Shown in pieces: positions 14,912-23,522 of a stretch of 64,000 bases of DNA. The notes under the pieces are model-generated. The model was not told the origin of the DNA and searched no databases. It was given only the letters and a program-made list of their open reading frames with translations. How positions within the stretch are numbered: the stretch's first letter is position 1; the number at the start of each line of letters is the position of its first letter. Both the position numbers and the translations under genes were made by a program. The DNA comes from Alteromonas sp. MMG017 (GTDB lineage: Bacteria > Pseudomonadota > Gammaproteobacteria > Enterobacterales > Alteromonadaceae), in contig NZ_JAGJDY010000012.1 in the NCBI RefSeq assembly GCF_018100795.1, forward strand, positions 1-64,000, read 5' to 3'.

Positions 14912-17392
14912 TTACTCATAGTATTGGGTAAACAATCTTGATGAAAGAACAGCGTAGTGGGCGCGGGTTACCGTCGACTCAGGATCAAAACTTGCTGTTA
15001 GCGTTGGGGTAACGCTAAAAGGGCTTTGTTCAGTACCAAAGGAGACATTAATTAGCGACATCGTAATGGCGAGTTGGACGTAGCCTTTTAATTCCGCTGG
15101 AATTTGATCTTGATCGGCGAGAACTATCTGTTCACCACTGTAATCGACAATAATGTCGGCATCAGGGTCGAAACTGGTGGCAACCGACTCTAACCCTAGC
15201 ATTTGAACCATAGCATAAGCCGTGTCTAACTTACTCATTACACCAAACGGGTTGGCACTACCGTCTTCACTATAAAGCACGGGCGATTGTGTGCGTAAGT
15301 TGTCTTTTAATGCGCCGCCACTCACCATAACCGACTCAACAAACGCTTTATCAAAGCCTGGAACGGCACCAATGTTAGGAACGTCTTCGTTTAATAAGTC
15401 ACGGTATTGTCTTACGGCGCCACCCATTACCGCATAGCGGGCAAAGTCTTTGCGTTTTAAGCCAGCATCTGGATAAAAGCCTCGGTTGTTAAGGGCATCC
15501 ATTAATCGCTCACTGATCGCAAATTCAATCGCGTTTTGTTGTGCGTGGCCTTCAATATCATCAATGCCTTCATAACCACCACTTTCTTCAAACGATACCG
15601 TTACTTCAAAGGTTTCAGGAATACCTGGTCCATTAGTGATGGCCAGAGGGTCTGCTTGAATACCAGAAAGCGATGTTAAGCCGTAGGCATAGATTCCCCA
15701 AGTGCCTGGCATTGCTGGGGCAGACACACGCATAGTGGTACTTAATACTGGCGTAGTAAGGTTACCAAAATACTCGGTACCATCTGGGGCAACTAATACC
15801 AATTTCGTTAGGTTTGCTAAGGTACTGGCAGAGGCTTTAACGAGTACTTCGCTTTCGCCGACCTCAAAGATCTTTACTTCAGGTTCTCCCACTGGTGCAT
15901 AGAACACGTCGAACACTTCTGTACGCTCACTGGTTGATACCAATGCATTAGCTTTGAAGGTTTTCGACGGTAAATTATTAACGGTTAAGCTGTGAGACAT
16001 ATCATAGTCGAGTGCAGCGGCTACTGCAGAGCGAGCATTAACGTAACCCGCTCCGACTTCCCAGCGTTCGTAACCTGGCATATTTGTGGCGGTTTCTTGC
16101 AAAATTTGTTTAATTGAAGCGTTGTCCAAAGATGGGTTTGCTTCAAGTAGCAGTGCAATGATGCCTGACACGTGGGGCGTTGCCATAGAGGTGCCTGAAA
16201 TCATGGTATAGAACGGTAGGTTCTGTACTTCAATGGCATCAATATCTGCTTCACCACCGTTGGCCGCTAAGTTCGTTGTTGCTCGGGTAGAAACAATATC
16301 TACACCTGGGGCAACAACGGAAACCTCGTTGTTATATGTCCACTCGGTACCATCGGGCATAGTAAAATTGCCAGACTCGCTGTTGAGTCCCCGCGAAGAA
16401 AAGTCTGCCAAGCCACCAAATTTATCGCCAGCACCTACCGATACACCCCATGGAATTTGCGCATAAGGATTATGTGAATCTTCACCTGGACCATCGTTAC
16501 CAGCAGCGAAAACACTGATCATACCTAGCTTATGAGCCTTATATGTTGCTAAAGATACAGGCCCTAATGGCTCGTACTTGCCGCTTGAACCCCAAGAGTT
16601 ACTAATGACTTTAATTGGGTTGTCGTAGCTATAAACATTATTAATGGCAAAGTCGAAACCGCCAATGGTATCTAGTAAAAGCACTGCCCCACCGGAACCA
16701 TAGCCAATAATGTCAGCATCAGGCGCGGCGCCTACATATTTGCCATCCGACATGCTGCCGCTACCAGCAATAGTGCCTGTTACGTGGGTACCATGACCTG
16801 AGTTAAGGTCGGTGTTAACTTGTCCTCTCAAGGTCAATCCATCAGTCACACCGGTAATGCCAATCACAGAAGCATGGGTAAGGGCTTGTACATTTTCTAC
16901 CACGGTATCACCGAAAAAATGATCTTGGTGCGATGCATCAATACCCGAATCAATCACCATTACCGTAGAGCCTTTGCCGGTAAATTCCATACCGTTTCGC
17001 TGAATAAAGCCTTCGTTCTGCAAGTCTGCAACACCGGTAATTTCGCGAGCATCTGCGTTATATAACTTCATTTTTCGGTTCGCAAATACAGAGCGAACGC
17101 CGTCAATTTTTGCAATGGCATCTATTTGTGCCTTTGTGGCGATAACACCAACGATGGGCAATGATTTAAATTGAACGCCCTCTGAAATGCCGAGATTTAA
17201 GAGTTGTTGTAATTGAGATTCGGCTAAAGGGTCTAGCTGATCGTAAGTCACGACCGCCATAAGTGAGTCGTTTACATCAAGCGTGGTGAGTGTGTCGGTA
17301 AGCTGAGCGCCAATGTAGGCATCAGCTAACGTGTGAGCCGCTGGGCTTGCGAGCATGGCCGCAGCTAAGGTAGATAGGGCAAACTTTTTCAT
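14912..17392 (-). CDS. second secreted subtilisin-like (S8) protease with SLH-like tail
   Basis: This 826-residue protein is a paralogue of 6147-8600. It has a Sec signal peptide (about residues 1-27), a propeptide to about residue 110, then the catalytic domain with Asp148 (VMVIDSGIDASH), His200 (SGHGTHVTG), Asn299 (FAAGNDG) and Ser402 (SGTSMATPHVSG). The C-terminal region again has SLH-like stretches (AIEFAISERLMDALNNRGF and the last ~60 residues). The preferred start is ATG 17392 with TGGAGAG five bases upstream; a TTG four codons earlier is less likely. It is the first gene of the minus-strand run that ends with the response regulator. It has the shared inverted repeat 120 bp upstream of its start. 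Catalytic residues are intact in both paralogues, so neither is an obvious pseudo-enzyme. Confidence 0.9.
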   Translation of the reverse strand: MKKFALSTLAAAMLASPAAHTLADAYIGAQLTDTLTTLDVNDSLMAVVTYDQLDPLAESQLQQLLNLGISEGVQFKSLPIVGVIATKAQIDAIAKIDGVRSVFANRKMKLYNADAREITGVADLQNEGFIQRNGMEFTGKGSTVMVIDSGIDASHQDHFFGDTVVENVQALTHASVIGITGVTDGLTLRGQVNTDLNSGHGTHVTGTIAGSGSMSDGKYVGAAPDADIIGYGSGGAVLLLDTIGGFDFAINNVYSYDNPIKVISNSWGSSGKYEPLGPVSLATYKAHKLGMISVFAAGNDGPGEDSHNPYAQIPWGVSVGAGDKFGGLADFSSRGLNSESGNFTMPDGTEWTYNNEVSVVAPGVDIVSTRATTNLAANGGEADIDAIEVQNLPFYTMISGTSMATPHVSGIIALLLEANPSLDNASIKQILQETATNMPGYERWEVGAGYVNARSAVAAALDYDMSHSLTVNNLPSKTFKANALVSTSERTEVFDVFYAPVGEPEVKIFEVGESEVLVKASASTLANLTKLVLVAPDGTEYFGNLTTPVLSTTMRVSAPAMPGTWGIYAYGLTSLSGIQADPLAITNGPGIPETFEVTVSFEESGGYEGIDDIEGHAQQNAIEFAISERLMDALNNRGFYPDAGLKRKDFARYAVMGGAVRQYRDLLNEDVPNIGAVPGFDKAFVESVMVSGGALKDNLRTQSPVLYSEDGSANPFGVMSKLDTAYAMVQMLGLESVATSFDPDADIIVDYSGEQIVLADQDQIPAELKGYVQLAITMSLINVSFGTEQSPFSVTPTLTASFDPESTVTRAHYAVLSSRLFTQYYE

Positions 17393-17515
17393 TATTCTCT
17401 CCAAAATGAGACTGCATGTTTATGTGGATATTCCCGTGATAAGACTGTCATCTTCATCGGGTATCCTTTGCAGCAAGGTACGCCCTTATAATGTCGGTTT
17501 GTTTTTTGTTCGAAC

Positions 17516-17533
17516 ATAGGGGTTTCACCCTAT
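17516..17533 (-). promoter_or_regulatory. shared inverted-repeat motif, copy 3 (second subtilase)
   Basis: Read on the minus strand this is ATAGGGTGAAACCCCTAT, matching the sites at 5237 and 6074. A -10-like TATAAG is near 17484-17489 on the minus strand, about 27 bp downstream, so the motif again lies at or above the -35 region. The rest of the 17393-17748 interval shows no convincing gene; a 60-codon frame there has no ribosome site or family resemblance. Confidence 0.55.
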
Positions 17534-17748
17534 ATGTCAGCGAGCATTGATATTGGCTGCAATGACTGGGCACTTTGCCGGGGTTAGTACTAATGTAAGT
17601 TCTGGTAGAAGCTCCAATAAAAGCACCTGTAAACATGCCGTATAGCAGTTGCGCTAAATAGCTGGTTTTAGGCTATCTTCAATACACGCAATCGCTTTTG
17701 ATACGCCCTGCCGTTGATGGAAAACATTGTCTAGGAGAAATACCAAAA

Positions 17749-18828
17749 ATGAAGTTTGACTCTATAAAATCTAGGCTTGTACTAATGACACTGATTTGTG
17801 TTGTTGGAATGGGCATGCTGGTGGTCAGTCAGCATTATTTTACGCAGCGGCTAATTGAATTAAACCAGCAGCGGGATTTATTGCTTCGTATGGGCCAAGA
17901 CTTACTGCAAATGCGACGTCACGAGAAAGACTTTCTGATGCGCCATCAGCAGGAGTACTTTCAGCTATTTATTGAGCGTTCTGAGAGTTTTAGTGCTCGG
18001 CTTAATCAGCTTACCCCTTTAATTAGCGATTATGATATGCCTACGTCGCAATTAGGAAACTTAGCCGAGGGAGTACATAAATACCAACAACTTTTCCAAC
18101 AAGTGGTTACGTTACAAACCGAAATAGGGCTGGTGCCAACATCTGGTTTGTTAGGGCAGATGATTGAGACTGAGGGAGCATTGCTCAGTCAGTCGTATTT
18201 TGACGTTGGGTCGAATGCGCTCATTCAACTTGATGGCGCAAGGTTGGCCATTCGCGATTTTCAGTTAACCCACAATAATTATTACGCTACCCTTGCCATT
18301 CAAAATATAGAGCGGCTGGCACAGGTGCAAAGCACGGGTAAGTCTGCACAGGTAGACGAATTACTCGGCTTATATAAAGAAGCGGTGGGAGCACTTGCTA
18401 TTGCCCATCAAACATTAGGCCTTACACATAATGAAGGTTTGGTAGGGCGCTTTCGGCGACAAGCTCACAGTGTCGAGCAGCAGCTCACGTTAATCGACCA
18501 AGCTCTACAGCCTATTATTGAAAACCAAGAGCAAAAAGTAAAAATTTACAGTATCAGTATTGCGGTGCTCACCTCGGTGCTTTTAATTTTAATCCTAGTG
18601 AAGAGCTTCGCCACATTTCACCGCGCTTTTTCTAATTTCGTTATGTTCTTCTATCGGTGTAAGCGCCAATATCAGCGAATGGATCCGAGGAAACTCGGTT
18701 TTGCTGAGTTCAAATCGTTGGCTGAACTTGCCAATGAAATGGTAGAGTCTCGTCAAGCAATTGAAGAACGACTCGCTGTTGTGGAAGCAGAATTAGCACA
18801 AAAGCAGAGAAAACCAGAGACAAGTTGA
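17749..18828 (+). CDS. orphan HBM-type membrane sensor without output domain
   Basis: This 359-residue protein has membrane helices at about 10-28 and 276-297 around a long all-helical periplasmic domain. The pattern resembles the helical bimodular (HBM) ligand-binding domain of McpS-type chemoreceptors: MRRHEKDFLMR near the start, and the paired IGLVPTSGLLG and LGLTHNEGLVGRFRRQAH motifs. After the second helix only about 60 residues remain, mostly coiled coil, with no methyl-accepting, kinase or GGDEF domain. It may pass its signal to another protein, or be a truncated receptor kept for another use. ATG 17749 has a GGAGA ribosome site; a TTG frame start at 17698 is unlikely. It precedes tas by 18 bp. 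Confidence 0.75.
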   Translation: MKFDSIKSRLVLMTLICVVGMGMLVVSQHYFTQRLIELNQQRDLLLRMGQDLLQMRRHEKDFLMRHQQEYFQLFIERSESFSARLNQLTPLISDYDMPTSQLGNLAEGVHKYQQLFQQVVTLQTEIGLVPTSGLLGQMIETEGALLSQSYFDVGSNALIQLDGARLAIRDFQLTHNNYYATLAIQNIERLAQVQSTGKSAQVDELLGLYKEAVGALAIAHQTLGLTHNEGLVGRFRRQAHSVEQQLTLIDQALQPIIENQEQKVKIYSISIAVLTSVLLILILVKSFATFHRAFSNFVMFFYRCKRQYQRMDPRKLGFAEFKSLAELANEMVESRQAIEERLAVVEAELAQKQRKPETS

Positions 18829-18846
18829 AGGTAGGTGAACGTAGAT

Positions 18847-19899
18847 ATGCAATTTAACAAATTAGGCGGTAGCGACTTATCGGTATCGGATATTTGCCTT
18901 GGAACCATGACATGGGGTATTCAAAATACTCAGCAAGATGCCGATGAACAATTAGCAATGGCGATAAGTCATGGTGTGAATTTTATCGATACCGCCGAAA
19001 TGTACCCTGTACCGCCGAACGATAAAACCTATGGTGATACCGAACGGATTTTAGGTAACTGGTTAGCAAGAAATCAATCAGCACGTGACTCGCTTGTTAT
19101 CATGACAAAAGTTGCCGGAAGCGGCTTGAGCTATATAAGAGAAGGCGGTCCTATTACGGCAAGTGCCGTTGAGACGGCACTGAATGATTCGCTTAGCCGT
19201 TTAAATACCGACTACGTTGATGTCTACCAGTTACATTGGCCAAACCGCGTTACCCCACACTTTGGAAAGCATTGGCCTGATCGCGCTAACCCTACCAAAA
19301 TCAATAAACAGCAAGAAATCGATGGCATGCGAGATATTTTAACCGGTATCAAAAAAGCGCTCGATGCTGGAAAAATTCGCCATTGGGGACTATCCGATGA
19401 TACCCCTTGGGGTATACACACGTTTTTGACGCTGTGCAAAGAAATGAATATTCCTTTACCAGTTTCTATCCAAAATGAATTCAGTTTGCTGCATTTAAAA
19501 GATTGGCCGTACCTTATTGAAATGTGCGCGCTTGAGAACATTGCCTACCTTCCGTGGTCGCCGCTTGCTACAGGTATGCTAAGTGGTAAGTACATGAACG
19601 GTGATAGACCTAAAGGTTCTAGATGGACACTGGTTCAGCGCCAAGGGTTATTCAGAGACAAAGAGCCCGCTCGTGAAGCCACCGCTCGTTATGTTGAAAT
19701 TGCCAAGCGAGCAAAGGTTACTCCATCGCAATTGGCTTTAGCATGGTGTAAACAAGTGCCAGGTGTGACTTCTACCATTATTGGCGCTACTACCACTAAT
19801 CAGTTGGCTGAAAACTTATCTGCGTTCTCACTTAACCTTGATGAAAGCACACTGAAGCAAATAGGTGAGGTGGTTCGCCGCCATCCGTTAGGTTATTAG
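18847..19899 (+). CDS. tas: aldo-keto reductase, Tas family
   Basis: This 350-residue NADPH-dependent oxidoreductase resembles E. coli Tas. Motifs are LGTMTWGIQN, the catalytic Asp/Tyr in FIDTAEMYPVPP, the Lys in VIMTKVAG, the His in DVYQLHWPNR, and a C-terminal cofactor site (GATTTNQLAENL). Tas-like enzymes reduce carbonyls; the physiological substrate is not clear. The start at ATG 18847 is chosen because MQFNKLGGSDL aligns with the family N-terminus and AGGTGA lies before it; GTG 18835 is the alternative. It probably shares a transcript with the HBM-domain gene 18 bp upstream. Confidence 0.88.
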   Translation: MQFNKLGGSDLSVSDICLGTMTWGIQNTQQDADEQLAMAISHGVNFIDTAEMYPVPPNDKTYGDTERILGNWLARNQSARDSLVIMTKVAGSGLSYIREGGPITASAVETALNDSLSRLNTDYVDVYQLHWPNRVTPHFGKHWPDRANPTKINKQQEIDGMRDILTGIKKALDAGKIRHWGLSDDTPWGIHTFLTLCKEMNIPLPVSIQNEFSLLHLKDWPYLIEMCALENIAYLPWSPLATGMLSGKYMNGDRPKGSRWTLVQRQGLFRDKEPAREATARYVEIAKRAKVTPSQLALAWCKQVPGVTSTIIGATTTNQLAENLSAFSLNLDESTLKQIGEVVRRHPLGY

Positions 19900-20061
19900 A
19901 TACTGGTAACAAAAGGTGCAAACGTTAGAGCGTAAGTTTCTAATATTACGGGCCAAGTCATAACGACTTGGTGCCAGCCCTAAACACAGCCTGTCTTACC
20001 CAAGCATTGCAGTAAGGTTATAAATTGCGGTGATTTTATACTGTCGACGTTGGTCATTTAT

Positions 20062-20079
20062 CTGTCACAACTTCGTCAT
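20062..20079 (+). promoter_or_regulatory. Pho-box-like site before the sodium/phosphate symporter
   Basis: CTGTCACAACTTCGTCAT agrees with 14 of 18 positions of the PhoB consensus (two TGTCA-type half-sites 11 bp apart). It is 39 bp before the nptA-like ATG, and a TATGAA -10-like element starts three bases after it. PhoB sites usually replace the -35 box in this way. Confidence 0.6.
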
Positions 20080-20117
20080 AGTATGAATTCACTGTTATTT
20101 ATTGACTGTTATTTTCT

Positions 20118-21269
20118 ATGTCTCTATCAGATTCACCTCTTATTTGTGAAACCGAAACCCAGCATGGTAACTGGCGCCGTTGGCTACTGCTTATTGGTCT
20201 AGTGTATTTAATGTTGTTGGCCGTTAGCATGATAGGAAGCGGCTTCAAACTTGCCGCAGGCGATCAAGCTAAAACACTATTCACGTTTGCTAGTAACCCC
20301 ATCATGGGGTTGATTATTGGCATGGTGGCTACCGCGCTCATTCAATCTTCAAGTACGGTGACTTCCATTATTGTTGGTATGGTAGCGGGTGGTTTACCTA
20401 TCACCATTGCCGTGCCCATGATGATGGGAGCGAATATTGGCACCAGTATCACAAACACACTAGTTAGCCTTGGGCATGTCGCCAGAAAAGATGAATTCCA
20501 ACGAGCATTTAACGCCGCCACTATTCACGACTTTTTTAACGTGATGTCAGTGTTTATATTTCTGCCTCTTGAAATGGCGTTTGGCATTCTAGAGCATACC
20601 AGCGCCTTTGTAGTGTCTATGCTAAATGCAGGTGGCACAATGGGGATTGATGGCTTTAACCCAATTAAGGCAATCACCCAGCCTGCGCTTAGTATCGTAA
20701 CAGGCATGGTAAGCGGTTTACCTACTGTCTATCCCGGTATCGCCAAAATCATCCTTGGTATTGGGCTTATTGTTACTTCAATTACCTACATGGGGAAAAT
20801 TATGAAATCCCTCATGGTGGGTAAAGCAAAAGATATTTTGCATAAAAGTATCGGAAAGGGGCCTATTTCGGGAATCTCATCAGGCGCGCTAATGACAGTG
20901 TTAGTACAGTCTTCCTCTACCACCACCTCGCTGGTGGTGCCATTAGTGGGCAGCGGAATATTAAAAGCAAAAGATATCTATCCGTTTACGCTGGGCGCGA
21001 ATGTTGGCACCTGCATTACGGCGTTAATTGCGGCGCTTGGTGTGGTGGGTGTGAATGCAGGTGTTGCATTACAAATTGCCATTGTGCATTTGCTGTATAA
21101 CGTTTTTAGCGTGGCGTTAATTTACGGTACGCCTATGTTACGCAATATTCCGTTAGATTTGTCTTACAAGCTATCGGTAATTGTGGCCGAGAAAAAGTTT
21201 TATGGGGTCGCTTATATTGGTGGGTTATTTTTCTGTATGCCGCTAGGTATTATTTTTATATCAGTGTAG
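20118..21269 (+). CDS. nptA: Na+/phosphate cotransporter, NptA-like
   Basis: This 383-residue inner-membrane protein has the duplicated core of the Na/Pi (SLC34-type) family: ALIQSSSTVTSIIVG with GANIGTSITNT in the first half, and VLVQSSSTTTSLVVP with GANVGTCITAL in the second. The two QSSS motifs bind substrate and sodium in this family. There are about eight to nine membrane segments and no PhoU-like C-terminal domain, the same size as Vibrio NptA (about 380 residues). It should import inorganic phosphate using the sodium gradient of seawater. The Pho-box-like site upstream suggests induction on phosphate limitation. Confidence 0.9.
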   Translation: MSLSDSPLICETETQHGNWRRWLLLIGLVYLMLLAVSMIGSGFKLAAGDQAKTLFTFASNPIMGLIIGMVATALIQSSSTVTSIIVGMVAGGLPITIAVPMMMGANIGTSITNTLVSLGHVARKDEFQRAFNAATIHDFFNVMSVFIFLPLEMAFGILEHTSAFVVSMLNAGGTMGIDGFNPIKAITQPALSIVTGMVSGLPTVYPGIAKIILGIGLIVTSITYMGKIMKSLMVGKAKDILHKSIGKGPISGISSGALMTVLVQSSSTTTSLVVPLVGSGILKAKDIYPFTLGANVGTCITALIAALGVVGVNAGVALQIAIVHLLYNVFSVALIYGTPMLRNIPLDLSYKLSVIVAEKKFYGVAYIGGLFFCMPLGIIFISV

Positions 21270-21299
21270 CTTTTCCCACCGCTGTTATAGCCGCGAACT

Positions 21300-21335
21300 A
21301 AGGCTGGTGCTTACTTTGCACCTGCCTTATGTTGT
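21300..21335 (+). terminator. terminator between nptA and the amylase gene
   Basis: An AAGGCTGGTGC / GCACCTGCCTT stem with one mismatch and a 7-base loop is followed by a T-rich stretch. It fits the end of nptA. The convergent amylase gene ends at 21367. Confidence 0.55.
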
Positions 21336-21366
21336 TTTAAAGTTTATAGCCTTAAAATGTGTAGCG

Positions 21367-23367
21367 CTAGAACGTTGTTATGTCGGCGCTACTTTGCCCA
21401 AACACAAACATATTGCGCTTTCCACATTGCGCCATATGGTTGCTAGAGGCATAAGGCGTACCGGACTGTGTTACGTCGCTTTCCCATCCTTGCCCATTTT
21501 TAATAAACGCTTTTAATTCGAACCAACCGTCTACGGTTTTACTGCAATCCATTTGAACATCGAGCATCCAATAATGATCGCCCCATACGTTTGACGGGGT
21601 TTCTCCAAAACCATCGCTAGCCACGGTTTTCACTGCGCCCCACGATGAAGGCCAATTGTTGGTAGTCCAATCAAGCGCGCTGCCTTGTGCTTCGCTACTC
21701 TGGCTAGCTTCAACACCGTACCAATCAAGGTAATTGTCGTTGGCTTTCCACGGTGCCGTCGTGGTGTTGCGCATATTGTTGTGGGTAATGGGAATGGCAC
21801 ACGCATAGTTACTTGTTGTACAAGAGATTCCTAAATTTGATGCAGCATAGTCATGATCAATTCCGCCTCGAATAAACATGTCTTGTCCACTTTCGGTGGT
21901 GGCTTGTACAAAAATAACAGTGCGTTGCCAATCTGCATTGGGGTCGTCTGTGGTCAGCATTGCCCCTTGATGAATAGCAATGGCTTCCCATGAAGCAATA
22001 TTTACGGCAACAGAGCCATCGGCGGCAACGGATATCACATCACCGCTACATTGGGTTTTGGCTGCATTAATATTACCGGTTAACACGTTGCAATATTGAC
22101 CCGGCGCCATGGAGGTGGGAAGCGTGGTATTCATGGCATAGCTTTCTTTGTTAATGGCTACAAATCCACTGTCTGCGCGACCAAAGGCGATTTGGTTGCC
22201 GCCATTGCTCCACCAGTCGGTTACGACGAAATCATCTGAAGTGTGGTCTCTGAAATCAACGCCGCCTGTAATATACGACCAACGATGTTCGCATTTCCAG
22301 TTGTCAGCAAAGCATTCCAGTGTTCCGTTGTTATGCACGGGTACTGATGGTGCGCCGGCATCGGTGTCGCCATGGAAGTCGTAACTCGACATGACTTTGG
22401 GGTAACCATAAGGCCAAGCCAGCATAAAGATATTCGCTAGGTCGTATAACCGTCCGTCTTCAAAGGTAATAACGTTACCGCCTCCACCGTGACCTCGTTG
22501 ATTATCATGGTTATCGACGAAAACCACGGCTTGATAGCTAGGCATAAAGCCCCACGCTTCACCGAAGTTACTTAGCCAAGCAAGTGATCCATTGCGAAAA
22601 ACATTGCCAATTTCAACTGAGTATTTAAATTCGGTCACCAGACCATTTGAGAAATACTCATTAGCACCAACTGCCTCACCGCCTTGATCTATTACTTCTT
22701 GAAACACGAGGGGAGAGCCGTTGACCTGATTGATTATGCTCGATATGTCGACCGCAGGCATATGTTTAGAGGCATCCAGTCTAAATCCAGCCACGCCTAT
22801 ATTTACCAAGTCATTAAGATAGTTTGCTAGAGTGCTTTGTACGTAACTAGACTCGGTTTTCAAGTCAGCCAAACCGACTAATTCACAGTTTTGAACTTGC
22901 CATCGGTCTCCATAGTCATCAACCGAGCAGGTGTCATGGAAATCTTGAAGCGAATACATTGGATAACTTTTATTCCCAAAGGTATTGCCGTTTGTTCCCG
23001 TACCCGACCCTGCAGCCATATGATTGATGACGGCGTCAACGTAGATATCTACACCCACAGCATTGCAGCGCTGAACCATATTCGTAAAGTCTGCGCGAGA
23101 CCCTCCGCGACTTTCTAAATCGTAGCTAACAGGCTGGTAACGAGCCCACCACTGAGGAACATTAATATGTTCATTCGGCGGCGACACCTGCACAGCTGCA
23201 TAACCATTTTGGCTTAAATAAGTTTCGCATTCGGTTGCTACATCCTGCCAATCCCATTCGAATAAGTGCACGAATGTGGAGGGCTGTGAATGCGCAACGG
23301 GGGAGGCTATACCACAGCCTAGTAGGGTAGCAACTGCACTGGAAGTCAGCAATTTACGGTTGATCAT
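21367..23367 (-). CDS. secreted chloride-dependent alpha-amylase (GH13)
   Basis: This 666-residue protein is an endo-acting alpha-amylase that hydrolyses alpha-1,4-glucans such as starch and glycogen. It has a signal peptide (about 1-27) and a GH13 barrel with nucleophile Asp198 (GFRLDASKH), acid/base Glu224 (VFQEVIDQ) and Asp288 ([10 protein letters not shown]). Arg196, Asn286 and Lys324 ([11 protein letters not shown]) occupy the chloride-site positions of the Antarctic Pseudoalteromonas enzyme AHA, with a constant offset of 24. A beta-sandwich domain C follows the barrel. The last roughly 200 residues form an extra Cys- and Trp-rich domain, compatible with a starch-binding module or with the secretion propeptide known in AHA. 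I cannot tell which. The gene is followed in transcription by nptA, which is convergent, and preceded by a porin gene with its own terminator. Confidence 0.93.
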   Translation of the reverse strand: MINRKLLTSSAVATLLGCGIASPVAHSQPSTFVHLFEWDWQDVATECETYLSQNGYAAVQVSPPNEHINVPQWWARYQPVSYDLESRGGSRADFTNMVQRCNAVGVDIYVDAVINHMAAGSGTGTNGNTFGNKSYPMYSLQDFHDTCSVDDYGDRWQVQNCELVGLADLKTESSYVQSTLANYLNDLVNIGVAGFRLDASKHMPAVDISSIINQVNGSPLVFQEVIDQGGEAVGANEYFSNGLVTEFKYSVEIGNVFRNGSLAWLSNFGEAWGFMPSYQAVVFVDNHDNQRGHGGGGNVITFEDGRLYDLANIFMLAWPYGYPKVMSSYDFHGDTDAGAPSVPVHNNGTLECFADNWKCEHRWSYITGGVDFRDHTSDDFVVTDWWSNGGNQIAFGRADSGFVAINKESYAMNTTLPTSMAPGQYCNVLTGNINAAKTQCSGDVISVAADGSVAVNIASWEAIAIHQGAMLTTDDPNADWQRTVIFVQATTESGQDMFIRGGIDHDYAASNLGISCTTSNYACAIPITHNNMRNTTTAPWKANDNYLDWYGVEASQSSEAQGSALDWTTNNWPSSWGAVKTVASDGFGETPSNVWGDHYWMLDVQMDCSKTVDGWFELKAFIKNGQGWESDVTQSGTPYASSNHMAQCGKRNMFVFGQSSADITTF

Positions 23368-23472
23368 AAAAGAGTCCTGGTGGCGTTGTTTAACTGCGTG
23401 AGAAAACTAACTAGACACTAGAGTGTAAATTAAATGTAAACAACGTGAATACGTATGCAGGCAGATAAGAAT

Positions 23473-23497
23473 AAAAAGGGCGCCGAAAGAGGCGCCC
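23473..23497 (-). terminator. intrinsic terminator of the porin gene
   Basis: On the minus strand GGGCGCC-TCTTTC-GGCGCCC is followed by a T-run. It lies 26 bp after the porin stop and before the amylase promoter, so the two are separate units. Confidence 0.85.
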
Positions 23498-23522
23498 GTA
23501 GTCATTACTGGTAAGTATCAGA

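Noticed and set aside
17454-17636. 60-codon minus-strand frame upstream of the second subtilase
   Set aside because: No start context, no recognisable family, and it covers the promoter motif; composition unlike neighbouring genes.
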